Positions 1-11,286 of a stretch of 64,000 nt of DNA are shown piece by piece. The notes under the pieces were generated by a model. It was not told the origin of the DNA. It was given only the letters and a program-made list of their open reading frames with translations, and did no database searches. Numbering within the stretch: position 1 is the stretch's first letter; the number at the start of each line of letters is the position of its first letter. This stretch comes from Durusdinium trenchii (Eukaryota; Sar; Dinophyceae; Suessiales; Symbiodiniaceae), in assembly GCA_963970005.1 (NCBI GenBank), contig CAXAMN010003747.1, positions 297,691 through 361,690 of the forward strand. The letters are read 5' to 3'. The position numbers and the translations under genes were made by a program.

Positions 1-559
1 ATTCTGAACAGGATGGGGCAGCTGTTTTTGGAAGAAGGTCGCGCAGGCTCTTGCAGCAAAGCTGTTGACAACTTGGTCAGAGTTTCGGTGGGCTTTCTCC
101 ATTCCACAAGCACCCAGACCCAGCTCAGCTGGTCAACATACTTGATACAACCCTGTGGGCCTTGCGAGAGCTCACGTTAGAGGACTCACCTTTAACCCCT
201 TTGCGTCTTCTACTTCTTGCGCGGTGGATAAAGTAAACGTTCCTCGCTGGGAGTGTGCTCTTTCACGGGCTGCGAACGCTGCATCCGAGAACGACAGGAA
301 CCTAACTTCCTCGGGCGGAACGGCTTGGATCGTGATCTGGATCTTGGCATGTCTCTTGGCATCATCTAGCAGGCTACTAAGAGATCCCCTAATCGGTATT
401 TTGGCTTGCAGTAAATACGCCGGGATTCATGGTGCTTGTGTCTCTTGCTGGGTTGCTGACTGTTGTTGACCTTTTCTTTGTTCACGGGGTATCTCAATGG
501 GAGGGATGTCCTGGGTCTGTGTCGGGGCCAATTGCTCGATCTCCTTGGATTTTGCCTCC

Positions 560-880
560 TCAAGTTCTGCTCTTTTGGGTTGTTTTAAATCTTTGAGACG
601 TACCTCCACCTTTTGCCTTTTTGCTGCTGACCCTATCAAGGCCTGTGCCTATCAAAGCTGGCCTACGCAGGCATTGACGACGCAACGACTTCAGGGAGGA
701 ACAGTGCAAACCCTTCACCGGGCTCCGAAAGTCTTGGAGGCCTCGGGCCATCAGCTGTTCGTTGGTTGACAACAGTCTCACACGTTCAAGAACAGCTACC
801 CGGTGTAGCCGTGTGAGATGCGACTCAGATAGCCAAATGGCTTTGTGTTCAACCATGACCACCCGGCCTATGCATACCAT
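560..880 (-). pseudogene. possible retroelement pol segment downstream of integrase
   Basis: The frame carries KAIWLSESHLTRLHRVAVLE, which resembles the stretch after the integrase core in dinoflagellate Copia polyproteins, where a 'VWLxxxxxLIRxxPEH' block is common. It is followed by basic, low-complexity sequence. The next minus-strand frame (639 to 427) is rich in Glu, Lys and Gln, like the charged spacer between integrase and RT. The match is short and is supported mostly by its position in the decayed element. Confidence 0.3.
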
Positions 881-1575
881 TCGCCTTCTTCTGCCTGGCT
901 AGATTTCCCATACGTCGCCCAATCACCGGTGGTATATATCATTACATGAGGACGTGACTTCCTTAGTATGGAGCATTGGCCGGCCTTGACGTACGCAATT
1001 CGGCCAGCTTCTCTCCTGAGAGCTTGCTGTCTGAACCTGCTGCCCTCTGTGTAGGCGACTGATGATGACTTTGATCACGTTCCATGATGCTGCTCGGCGC
1101 ATGGCGGCTTTTGCCGAGCACCAAGAGTTTTGGGCTTTTTCCTGCATGCTTGGACAAAGCGCGAAATGAAGGAGAGCTTGACTGAATTTCAAGCTTTCGA
1201 ACAGGATGCGATATTTCGACCACGTGTTTTTCAGGATGTCCCCATTTCTTTCGGCGCGGTCGAGTTGCCAGCTCGCGAAGGGATGGTATCTGCACGGATG
1301 TCATGTTCTTGCGCGAGCTCACAGAATGACTGGCTATTTGCTTCCCTGCGGCTATCGGATATTACCTGCTTACCTGCCCACAAATCCATGCGTCTTGGAA
1401 ACAGTTGATAAGCGCTGTACCCTGTTCAAAGGCTGTGGCAACATGTTGGTGGCGGAATCAGATTCAATGAAATGACAACACCCCCCACTACGGGTCTAGG
1501 GGGTTTTCCATTGGACGGCATCGAAAGAGACCAAATCATTGAAATCCTTTCGAACTGCTGAATGAGCTTGGCCGG

Positions 1576-1977
1576 CTATCTTTGGCGCTTCTTGTTCCCG
1601 GCGCGTGTCACACGCAAAGTACGACAATTTAACGCTTGGACCCCAGCTTCTGACCAACCCCCACATTGAAATGCTGCTTTCATGCGCTGGTGGCCCGGGT
1701 GTCTAAAGTCGTTATAGATCTTGACAACCTGGTTTTGTATCTTCTCGGGCAACGCTCGGAACATGGAACTTGGTTCCTGAGCTGGTTGTCCTGACGACAC
1801 AGGCTCATACGGTTCGGCTGGTTTAGGGGCCGGACATGGACGATTGGCTGCAGGCTCTTCCGGAGCCTGCGATACGGAAAGTTTTGCTTGATGACCATCA
1901 CTGGCTTCCTTTGATCGAGAATGGTCTTGCAATGTGGCGGGGGCTCCCACTCGAATTAGCGCATCCCACTTTCCCAT
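1576..1977 (-). pseudogene. retroelement integrase zinc-binding (gag-pre-integrase) fragment
   Basis: The 133-residue minus-strand frame ends with LPEKIQNQVVKIYNDFRHPG, continues HQRMKAAFQCGGW, and then has NCRTLRV. This follows the retroelement HHCC zinc-finger pattern: a helix, His-Pro-Gly-His, about 25 residues, then Cys. Only one of the two expected cysteines is seen in frame, so the finger is damaged or shifted. The first half of the frame is rich in Pro, Ala, Glu and Ser, as in the linker before integrase. The integrase catalytic core was not found in the sequence that follows. Confidence 0.5.
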
Positions 1978-3654
1978 TCAGGTTCTAGCACGCCTGATTG
2001 ATCATCCCTCTTACGTCCCATGGCACGGCGACATGGACATGACTGGCTTGTGACTTGCTCTGGGGGTATTCTTTTTCGGTTGATGCCCCTGCAAACATCT
2101 ATGTCCACAAAACCTTCTCCGGCAACATGTCTTGCAGCTGGTCAACGGTTTTGCCAGCGGTGATCCAATTGCGACCCACGCGAGGTGTCACGCGGTCTGC
2201 GTCGCGGATAATTGCTTCAACTTGTGCGGGAACTATGAGCGCGTGAAGGGTGCCACGAAGTTCGGCGAGCTCTTTTTGAGCGCAAGCATGTTACAGAAGG
2301 CACCCCAGGAGATTCCACCAGCCGAAAGAAAAACGGATCGCCGGATCAACCCAGATGTTCTACCAAAACGCCTCGCTTCTGTCAAGCCCTTGCTACAAAA
2401 GGAACACTCATAGGTAGAGATCAAGGCAAGTGCGTTCTCGAAGCACCTGATTACAGGTACACAGGTTGGTCGGCTAAGTGCCGGGCGTGCTTGAAAGAGT
2501 GGAAGCAACATCAAGGGGGCGAGCGCAAAGGATAGGAAGCATAAACGTAACGGCGCAGGGAAATCTAAAACGTAGAACTTCCACTGGGGTGCCCAGCAGT
2601 ACTTGCAGATCACGCTTTCCAACCAGCGCCTGGCGAAGCAGCGCCCAACGTCAACAGCGAGGCGACGAAGCGTGGTTACCTCAGATTCAAAGCTTTTTGC
2701 AAAAAGAATGCAAGTGCGGAAACCATGCAAGTGCGTACGGTGTCAACCAACACGGTCATCTCAGGCTAGGCGCGCACATCTACGGGTTAGACCCTGCTGG
2801 GGTGGCGTCCACGGCAGGCAGCCGGCGCGATCTACAGTGGGCGCCTGAGATGCAAGAATGGCTGGGTAAAACCCCTTGCAAGGACTTGGCGCTCTTCGGT
2901 CACGCCCTGGCTTCAGCTGTGAAGCACGACGCGCAGCAGAACCCCAAGACGCAGCAACCCTTCGGCCAACTGACTTGTCAGAGGTCCCGAAGCGGAAGCG
3001 CCAGAAGGAAAAGAAAGGTGAAACCTGCAAGCGCAAAGCGCCCTGCGGCGCCCGGGCTATACTGACAGCAGCGCCCCTCCCAAGCCCCAAGAGAAGGAGT
3101 CAGCGAGAAAGCGCCCCAAGAAGGAGAAGGAAGCTTCGGCGATGCCGAGTGCAAAGGGCAGCTATCCCGCATAGCAAGGATCGGACTGCAGGACTTCCTG
3201 GGCGCGAGCAAAGCACACTTGAACACCACGGAAACGTCTCCCTGTGACCAGCTTGCTAGATTTGTTTCGTGCCAGGGGCGCATATGGGCACGGACGGTTT
3301 TGACAAGTTTGACCCACAAACTCCCTCACCGAGAAAAATCAATGGACGGCTACATGTCTTCACCAGATTCCTCCAAGGGTCAACAGCTGCAAACCAAGTC
3401 CAACAACAGACGACCCTCCCAAGAGACCGAGGCCAACACTTGGGCTTTCTCCAGCATTCGCACCAACCACGCCAACTTGCGCTACGCCAACGCAGCTGGC
3501 GCTGGGCTGGGGGCCTTGGCCTCAGATGCGAGCCGCCAAACAAATTCAGCCTTTCGAGGTATTCTGAACCCAGCGTGACAGAGATGAACAGGCGTGATGG
3601 TCCCACCAAAGCGGAGTCTGGTGCTTGTGAGAACTCGATCAGTGATTTGTTCAA

Positions 3655-3975
3655 TCACACTGTCTTCAATATAGTCTCCAACAGATCCAATCCCCTCTTC
3701 CCAGGATACTGATGGGACGGCGACAACGTGGGTGCCTTTTCCGTGGGCAAAGCTGTGGCGTCACGCCATTTGGTTTGGGGGTTGCGCTGTTTGCCTGCGT
3801 GGACTTCATGGAAAAAGCGATCGCCTAAGAGTTTGCGGCTGGCCACAAAGTCACGATATTCCAGTGAACACTGCGACTCCACGATCAAGCATTTCTTGTC
3901 CTCCGAGTTCAGCGATGAATTGCGTAGCAAGATGTAGGCACGGAATTCCTCCATCCCAACCTTCATTCCAATCAA
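3655..3975 (-). pseudogene. retroelement gag fragment, C-terminal part
   Basis: This is the downstream piece of the same gag. The peptide contains EFRAYILLRNSSLNSEDKK and then SLEYRDFVASRKLLGDRFF, matching the 'RAYxLLRxSxLxxEDKK ... LLGxRFF' block that follows the ESYLARH motif in dinoflagellate Copia gag. It lies directly after the N-terminal fragment (4284 to 3985) with ten bases between the frames, which points to a single small frameshift rather than a large deletion. No zinc knuckle is visible. Confidence 0.6.
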
Positions 3976-3984
3976 CTCTTCAAG

Positions 3985-4284
3985 TTAATGGTCATGTCTG
4001 GCCAAGTATGATTCACGCATCTCATCTGGTCGCTGAGTTGCGCCAAAGATTGCGCGATCAAAACGGTCAAACTTGCCTTCCGGTCTTGATTTCCCCCGAG
4101 CGCCGAGCGTTTTCACAATGGCCATCTCGCCTTTCAAGATACTGACCTTCAATACTTTGGGACCCAATCCGGACACACGTTGAAATGCTGAGCCTTCACA
4201 CCGCAAAGCAATCTTCAGCGGCTGTACATGTTCTGTTGGCCATAGTTGCGCCAAGGTTTCCACCTTTTTGGGCCACTCAGTCAA
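3985..4284 (-). pseudogene. retroelement gag fragment, N-terminal part
   Basis: The minus-strand frame has a gag-like block seen in dinoflagellate Copia elements: a WPKKVETLAQLW opening, then CEGSAFQRVSGL, then a Gly/Arg-rich step and KFDRFDRAIFGATQRPDE followed by ESYLARHDH. The 'EGxAFQ' and 'QRxDExxxSYLxRH' patterns are the most telling. The frame stops at 3985 and the continuation is found in another frame from 3975 down, so at least one shift has broken it. It would have formed the capsid of the retroelement particle. The 99-residue frame is only a fraction of a full gag. Confidence 0.6.
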
Positions 4285-4800
4285 ATCAGCTTCACCCAGC
4301 TTAAATCTGACTCCAAGGAAGATGATTTAGGCTCCCCACCACTAGCCATCGTTTTCCTAAAGCTCCCAAGCTATCCTCGGCCGCCCCTCCTCCTGCCAAC
4401 ACGCAGAGCTGCCTGGCGCTCAAAGGCGTTTGTTTCTTTGCTCTTGCCCCGCGAAAGGGTCCCTGACCTCGAGTCTTTTGCAACGAGGTTCAAGCAGTGC
4501 GCACAGTGACCCACAAGCAGCACCACATCTTGAGGTGGCTCTTGGATTTGCCACGAATTAGTAATATGTAAATATCATTAAACTTCTATCTATTTAACTT
4601 AACTAGCTAGCTATCTAGCTAGCTATCTATCTATCTATACACATCTTCAGTTTTTTATCGTCTTCCTGGGCGCTTTTCGGTAGGTAGGGTATATATGAAT
4701 GGGGTTCCTAGGGCCTACCAAAACGGCAAAGGGATCATAGGAGGATTGAACTGATTCTTCTATACATGTTCCGTCGCTGTGTCCAATTAGCAAGACAATT
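4285..4800. repeat. interval with CTAG/TATC microsatellite, no gene seen
   Basis: Between the retroelement gag and the oxygenase exon there is no convincing coding. Around 4595-4640 there is a short compound microsatellite built of ctag and tatc units. If the upstream element had a 5' LTR, it should be here, but I see no matching copy inside the window. Confidence 0.6.
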
Positions 4801-4824
4801 TTGTTGGCGTGGCTATGCGCTCAG

Positions 4825-5112
4825 GATGGGGAAGTCAATTTCTGGATGCCACTGACCAACTACGACCGCACCAAGACAACGCTTTGGGTTGAGTCAAAAC
4901 CCAATGCCAACGATTTCCATCCGCTGAGCTTGGATGTTGGGAAGATTGCCATGTTCCATGGCACATTGGTGAGGCATTATGCTCCTCCAAATTCCACAAC
5001 CTTCCTGAGAGTGTCTATGGACTTTCGAGTTGGAGTCGGAAGATATTTCGATCCGGATTGGAAATTGGAAGGTTTGCAACACTATCACGGTCGGCGCAAA
5101 ATCACTTTGTGA
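4825..5112 (+). CDS. 2OG-Fe(II) oxygenase-like protein, terminal exon
   Basis: The exon probably begins after the acceptor tgcgctcAG at 4824 and reads DGEVNFWMPLT, LWVESKP, then SLDVGKIAMFHGTLVRHYAP, PNSTTFLRVSMDFRV, ending at TGA 5112. This resembles StrG/phytanoyl-CoA-type non-heme iron dioxygenases. The His of RHYAPPN and the Arg of LRVSMDFRV fit the C-terminal iron ligand and 2-oxoglutarate-binding Arg. The N-terminal HxD half of the fold would be in upstream exons, and none is visible between here and the minus-strand retroelement. It is therefore either the tail of a gene with a long intron or a stranded gene fragment. The longer frame from 4801 starts without ATG and includes the likely intron end. 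Confidence 0.55.
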   Translation, partial: DGEVNFWMPLTNYDRTKTTLWVESKPNANDFHPLSLDVGKIAMFHGTLVRHYAPPNSTTFLRVSMDFRVGVGRYFDPDWKLEGLQHYHGRRKITL

Positions 5113-8100
5113 AAGACACGATTGTCGAAGTCTTCAAGGAGTCCACTTGGCGAGTGTTCTGGTGCCCGCACTAAGCGTTCCACGATTGCCGTACGCCTGA
5201 GATCACGTTGCAAGTTCAAGAATTGCTGGGCAACATCGCGAGCGTGAAGGATGACCACCGTGCAAGGTCTTCAAATTCATGTTCGAGTCTAGAGAACGCG
5301 GAGAGAGAGAGAGAGAGAAAGAAGGAAAGGCCCAGTGAGCTGGCAAAAGATGCCAATGACATCCAATGACATTTTGTGGAGGAGAAAAGAGGCCTGCCAA
5401 GGGGCCCTAGCACCCTTGGCCGAAATGTCCGGGTCACTGTCAATCATTGCAGGCCTGAAATAAAGAGGCGTCATGGATTCTCAGTCATCTTCATTTGGAG
5501 TTTGACATGCGAGATTCATGGAGAGAATCTTGCATAAATTTTTGTTTGGTGTGGCTCAGATTGTAGGGCATGAAAATGGCAGCACTTTTTGCACGACTTT
5601 TGAGTGTATACATATACACATCCATTGATCAACATTCTGAGCAAGATAGAAAAGTCTCGTTTTTTGCAGCCGATTTTTTTCGCACAGAACCTTGATGTAG
5701 CGGTGCCGACGTGATGCCGACGCTTCATATCGCCCCGTGCCAGCCCATGGCAGTCCCGCCTTGCGTCGGTCAATCTTGAGCCCAAAGCGCTCAAGGGCCG
5801 CAATTTCGGCCAAACCACACCAAACCTGATTAGATCCGTACTAGTTGTACTCTTCTTTTGTTTTGTGTACCATGTTTGGCAAAACACATGACGGAGTGCT
5901 CTAGCCGAGTGAAGTGGCTTGACACAGAAATTGACATAGATATAAGATGATATAAGTTTAAAGTTTGAAGGGAAAGAATTTGTCAGCGGAAGTAAGTGGT
6001 GGAAGAGGCCGACAAGTTGAGCTACCATTGCTTGGCGGCTTGCCCCACAAAAGGGTTTGCCAACGGCAACGTGATACCAACTCTTGAGCAGCGCTGATGG
6101 CACGGGACGACACGGTCAAAAGTAGCGTGGCTCGTTTTGTTTTCCAGTCATTGTAAGGCCATGTAAGGCCATTGCTTTCGAGATTCGTTGTTGCAGACTG
6201 CAAGCTCCGGCTTTCACTTTCCGACATCTTGGCACGAGCCAGCTGTTTGACAGAGCCCCCATGTCGGGATCTCAATGATCTGGATTCTGGATGATCTAGA
6301 TACGTGTGGCGATAGATGGCTTAGCTGTTTGAGTCAGCTGAGGTCGAGGCTCCTGCGGCTCTTTCTGGCCTCAGTCCCTTGGACCAACCTGAAAACACAA
6401 GCGATGTGCGCATGCGATGTCCAACGAGTCTGACTCCATCAGGTGGTCTATCATGGCCACGCTTTTGTCCCGGTCCAGGATGGGCAGACTGAGCGGAGTC
6501 ATATTCAATCGTCGGGAAGATGTGGAGTTTGAATTCTTTAGAGCTACGACGGTGCTCTATTTCAGCAGTTACCAGCCGCTTCCCGCTTCCCCTACCTCCT
6601 TTGAGGATGCGAGATCCATGTCCCGTGTCCTTTAGGGAAAGAAAGAAAGAAAAAGAAGGAAAGAAAGAAGAGAGCAAGCGAGCGAGGGAGGGAGGGAGGG
6701 AGAGACTCAAACAAAAGGTTTGAGTTTGAGTATTATGTTCTGTTTGCTTGTCGTTATTCATGATCTCATCATGGAATACTCAGAAGCCGATCTAAAGCGC
6801 CGTTTTGGAATCGCCAGGAGCCAAAGAAGCATGAGCCGACGCTGAGGCAGCCTGGCTTCCGACCAAGTGGCCACTCCGAGCTGCCGGCGCCGGCCAAGCC
6901 GCCTGAGACGGCAGGCAGCGGCGCCGGCTTGCTGTGTGGCATAGCTTTGGGCCTTTTTTTGGCGGGAGCTCCAGCACTGGCAGCAGATCTCCAGTTCCAA
7001 GCTGAGTGCGTTCGAACAAAGTACAATTGTGCTGCCTACAGGTTGTTTATTGTCTACTTGATTCATGTTGTATTTCCAGCGTGTTTGTCTTTTTTAGGAA
7101 CGGCCAGGGCATTTTCTTAGCAAACTGTGCTGTCCTCAATCGCAAGGCAAGCGCCAGGTGTGAAGACTCGAAGCAAAATAGCGTGTGAAAAAAAGAAAAG
7201 ACAGAGATTCCTTGGAGCCCCAGGTGCAGCCTGCCATGCTGGCGGAAACAATGCCGTGCAGCCAGACAAAAAGCTGAAGAAAGATGCCTTGGAGACGTGC
7301 CACCAACCACTCCACTCAACGCACTGAACATCGACATGTGAAAATCATTGAAAATCCTTGAACGAAGGAAACAGGGAAACAAGATACAGCAGGAAAGCCT
7401 CAATACTATCCATGTCGTCGCAGACTTTGTTCCCTGCCCTTCCAGGTATGGAATGTATGATGTCGAGAGAATCAAGTATCAGGCTGGTACAATGTTATTC
7501 GGGTGTGCGTTGATGTTTCCATATGCATCATCACACATTCAAACAAAGTGGACAAACAGATTTTCCCTGATCCGGCATGTTGTGAAACATTGCAGCTAGA
7601 TTTGCAAGTTTACTGAAGCGTTGTCTCCATGTTTCTCGCTCCATCTCCCACTAAAGGTCACCAATGGAAAGAATGCAATGCCGGCATTCGGAGAGCGTTT
7701 GGGTCCTGATGATATCGAGGCACTTTGGGATAAAGCGGTTGTGGTAATTATGATGTATTTGTTTGAGGTACAAAAGCCTGCTGTGTGGTTTGCGTAGCGT
7801 ATACCTATTGCATCCTATTGCAAAATGGCATTTATTAATGGAGACGGTGAGATTGAAGCACGTCAAGCGGACTGGGACTCTTGTGGCAATTTCCATGCAG
7901 GATGTAGCAAATTATGTCATTGACCAAGCGAACAAGGGATGGCAGGGGCCTCAACAAACGCTGCATGGAAAATGAACACATCCAACATTTCTTGGACATC
8001 CGGATTCATCGTGGCCGAGGCCTTAGGCACTGACGGGCGTTCACCGCGCAGTAGACGGGATAGGCCACAAACCTTTTTAAATTTCTTTGCTGGCCGGAAT

Positions 8101-9560
8101 TGTCGCCAAGACATAGCTGCCAAACTGTTGCAGGATCTATTTCAAAACTAAGCCAACAAAAAGTCCAAGTGTTTTCAAGACTATATATATATATATGAAC
8201 ACCTTGATTTTTTAACAAAAGACATTGACGTTTTCAACGTGTTCAAAAGCCTTCCGTTTTTGCTTTCAACAGCTCCGGAATCCGACAGATTCCCCTCGAC
8301 GTCCGCTTATTTGGGCGTAAAAGGATGCACAGAAGCTCGACTTCCGCCAGCGCCGATCCTTTCTGGAGCCGAGAACAGATAGCGACGAGAAGACTGGAGC
8401 ATAGAGAAGGCATGGTGCTCACCGTGCATCCATCTTGCCCAAACGCCAGGGTCGTAAGGTTTCCGGGTTGTCCTGGCAATTAAAGGACCATAATTTAGTA
8501 TCAACGCAACCGATTCCGACAGCACACACCGCGTAGTCATGCGTAGTCTTAAACAATCTTAAGAGATTTACTTGAACTCTTTCAGCACATTTTCAGAGAT
8601 CGTCGTTTGGGTTCCAAAATATTGAACTGACAGCAGGTCGCAAGTCACACGTGGACCTGGAATCTATTTTAGATTGGGTTTTCTCTACAATGTAAGGTGA
8701 TCGAAGAGGTGTCAGACACATTCACATGCAGGATGCTTGCATCCAGATTTGTTTGTTTCATTTCTCGCCGAATTTTCTGGTCGGAGCCGCAACCTCAAAA
8801 TTGAATCCAAACGAATAAGTCCGAAACACTGCAGATATCTATCAAGCCTCATGGGACTCAAGACGAAAGTTGGGGGATCGTTTGGGATCAAGTTCAGTTG
8901 AATGGCAAACACTGTAGTTGTGATCTTTGTTGGAACATGTGAAACCAAATTGTGAATGCGTCCTGTATCCGACCTCTGCAAGAACGACTGTTCTGAGCTG
9001 TGAGTGGATCAAGTGAATCCAGTTGCCAAAGCGTCTTGCAGATGCACATGTTTGGGTTGCCGCCCTGTGTTCTGTGACAGCATCGCTTTCCCAAGTCCAA
9101 ATTCCCCGACTGTGTATGAATTGGACCCTTCAATGCCCTGGATTGATTGCTCGTTTGCATTTTCATTTCAAGCTCTTTCTGCCAGCCATGCTCAACCGGT
9201 CCGGTTGGGTCTTCCAGAGGTTGACATTTGCAGGTATTCAAAGGCATTGAATATGTGCTGTTAGCATTTGTATTCGGCCGCTGTATGTTGAAAGGATCCA
9301 CTTTTTCTTAAGAAATGTGTCAGACATGACTTTACTTGCTTGGCGTGAAGCAGTGGCTTGAGATGTCATGTTTGCTCCATCAAGCCACTTCGGATCATAT
9401 TCGGAGTTCTTTGAACACCTTCAGGATTGTTGTTTTATAAAAGCATGACTTTTCGGATCTTTTGGTGGGACAACTGAAGGAGAGTCAGGGAATGTCAGGG
9501 GTGGACCAGTTAAACTGGATAGGAAGACTGACAGGGTCCCAAATGCGGAAGTAGTTGGCG
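5113..9560. other. 4.4 kb without a supportable gene
   Basis: All open frames here are short, overlap each other on both strands, and match nothing I recognise. Notable composition: a GA-rich run at about 5300-5330, a purine tract of gaaa/ggga units at 6637-6710, and a (TA)n run near 8183-8198. Short exons of unknown genes could be hidden here. Confidence 0.5.
6630..6712. repeat. polypurine simple repeat (gaaa / ggga)
   Basis: About 80 bases of almost pure purine on the + strand: gaaa units first, then gag/gcgag, then gggaggga units. The frames that cross it (for example the Ser/Leu/Phe-rich frame on the minus strand) are products of the repeat, not genes. Confidence 0.85.
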
Positions 9561-9589
9561 ACAAACCGGAAAACCGATGTCATTGCGCG

Positions 9590-10195
9590 ATGAACCGGCC
9601 CTTGCAACTTTCTGACGAGACATCGCTCCAAGCTTCGAGCTTTCTCCTTGTAGAGCTTCGCCGGATTCAGCAAGAAGCCGAACTTGTATTCAAGCCAAAG
9701 ATAGCGGCGAAACTGCAAAAGGTCTATACGACTCTTGACCTGATTATGATACCATGGCTGCCAAGCTTCTGCAAAGCGTTGGAAGAATCAGGGCATGTCA
9801 TGGTTGGTTCATGTTGGTTCTATATACTGTGAATAATGAACCGCTGGTGTTTTCACTCTGACCAAGCTGCTGCTTCCAGGATTCCATGCGTTTCTGACTT
9901 TCTCAAGAAGTTCTTCAGGGCCAGCATTGACCCAGTCTTCCAAGTGCTTGCGCACGCAGAATCTTGTTTGCTAGAGGCACTGGACAAAGCTCATGAGTCG
10001 CTAGAGGATGTGCAGAAAGCAGAGCATGTGGCCAAATGTTTATCTATCAGTGCCTGGCTCGGCTCGGTCACATGTTCTTCTCTTCGTGAATATTCCATTT
10101 TCTTCAAGCCTGGGCTTGAGAAAATGAATGCAGCTGAGGTGAATCCTCCTTGGCTCCAGGTCTTGCGTGGCTTCATGGCCGGGTCTCGACATTAA
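9590..10195 (+). CDS. hypothetical two-exon helical protein
   Basis: Two consecutive frames have protein-like composition. The first (9590 to about 9800) reads through FLLVELRRIQQEAELVFKPK and LQKVYTTLDLIMIPWLPSF. The second (about 9875 to 10195) reads FLKKFFRASIDPVFQVLAHA, then LLEALDKAHESLEDVQKAEH, then FKPGLEKMNAAEVNPPWLQV, and stops after GFMAGSRH. Both halves are rich in amphipathic helix-forming residues and could be joined across an intron of roughly 70 bases around 9800-9875. I do not recognise the family. The N-terminus is unknown because the Met at 9590 may not be the true start. Confidence 0.4.
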
Positions 10196-10230
10196 GTAGA
10201 CAGTTGCGAATCTCGGAAAAAACATGCGAA

Positions 10231-10299
10231 GGCCTCCACCCTAGTAGCGGTGGCCTCCAACCTACTAGCGAACTAGCGACGGCCTCCACCCTAGTAGCA
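10231..10299. repeat. three copies of a 19-bp repeat
   Basis: The unit ggcctccaccctagtagc occurs at about 10231, 10252 and 10281, with one or two changes in the middle copy. It lies about 35 bases after the stop of the hypothetical protein. Confidence 0.8.
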
Positions 10300-11286
10300 A
10301 AGCAAGACGTGTGCCACAGCGCTGGTTTGTGCTCAGGATCGAAGAAGGAACAACCGATGCAAACGAATCATGTAGTGAACCTGAGCACAACCCAGCGGCA
10401 GGTCATCGAGTTCCCCCATAGTGTAGCTCAGCTTTGTTCGAGTTCTTTCCAAGTTTGCATTTGCATGGCTCATTGGTATTCATTGGTTCTGATAGTTTTT
10501 CTTCGCATCAGTCTTGATCATTTGCGGGTCTTGCTCTCAGTATCAGAGCGCAAAAGCCTTTCAGCATCATAGCCACATTTGAAATTTTGAACAACCCTCA
10601 CATGATGATTCCTGATACACCCTTCTTTTTTGAGAGGCTTGGAAAGAGAACCTAACATGTAAAAACGTCTCAAGGACCAAGGCGCTTTTTTCCCTTTTGC
10701 CGGCAGGACCGCACAGAACAACCAAGAGTGGGTCACTCATTTGTCAGTCCTATTTCTCGTTTTTGAACTGGTTGAAATTATCATTTCTCAAGATGTCAAC
10801 TTTGATCAAACAAGCGACGTTGCTGCAGAGCAGAGTGATCTGATAGGGGTTTGGTTTAAAACTGTAACGGACAATGAAAAAACAAATCCAAATGATTTTA
10901 CAGGAGTTCTGCGACCACTCCATTCCTGGTTTGATTCGTTCTGACTCACAAGGCCCCTGTAGTTAGTTAGTGAGCTTCTGTATAGTGTCCCTTAAAATCT
11001 CGGAACCAAATGAAGAGCATGAGCTATCCTGCATCCTGGCTAGTTGGTAAGCGGCCCCTAGTGTATCTACCTAGCCCTTGCTTAATCAAGTAGGCGCCTA
11101 CTTAAGTAAGAGCAGGCTAAAAGAAAAATGCAGCCGTGGAACAGGCCAATCCATTAAAGAAACCAATGCACTTCATAAATGTTCTCAGAACAGCCGTTGG
11201 ACCCTGCTGAGCAGCTTGCACAGAAGGTTTGTTGTACGTAGACTTACAAAAAAACTTGCATTGGAAAGAACCTGTTTTCAATTTGT
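10300..11286. other. 1 kb interval, no recognised gene
   Basis: The only frame of note is 10741-10944 (+), a 67-residue acidic peptide (FELVEIIISQDVNFDQTSDV and so on) that I cannot assign. Sequence around 11040-11110 is AT-rich with repeated cctag/taag words. Confidence 0.4.

Larger units (their letters stand above)
1..4460 (-). mobile_element. decayed Copia-like retroelement, gag to integrase, truncated by window start
   Basis: Read on the minus strand, this stretch gives, from high to low coordinates, gag-like peptides (4284 to 3655), unassigned low-similarity sequence, an integrase zinc-finger-like peptide (1977 to 1680) and a pol-like tail (about 880 to 560). This is the order gag, protease, integrase expected of a Ty1/Copia element; the reverse transcriptase would lie left of position 1. 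The frames are split by stops and shifts, so no polyprotein is intact. I could not find LTRs: the 3' one is outside the window and the 5' one should lie upstream of gag near 4300-4600. The assignment rests on recalled similarity to dinoflagellate retroelement polyproteins. Confidence 0.6.

Noticed and set aside
6321..6761. 146-codon minus-strand frame as a gene
   Set aside because: Its Ser/Leu/Phe-rich core is the translation of a purine simple repeat, and the rest has no recognised domain.
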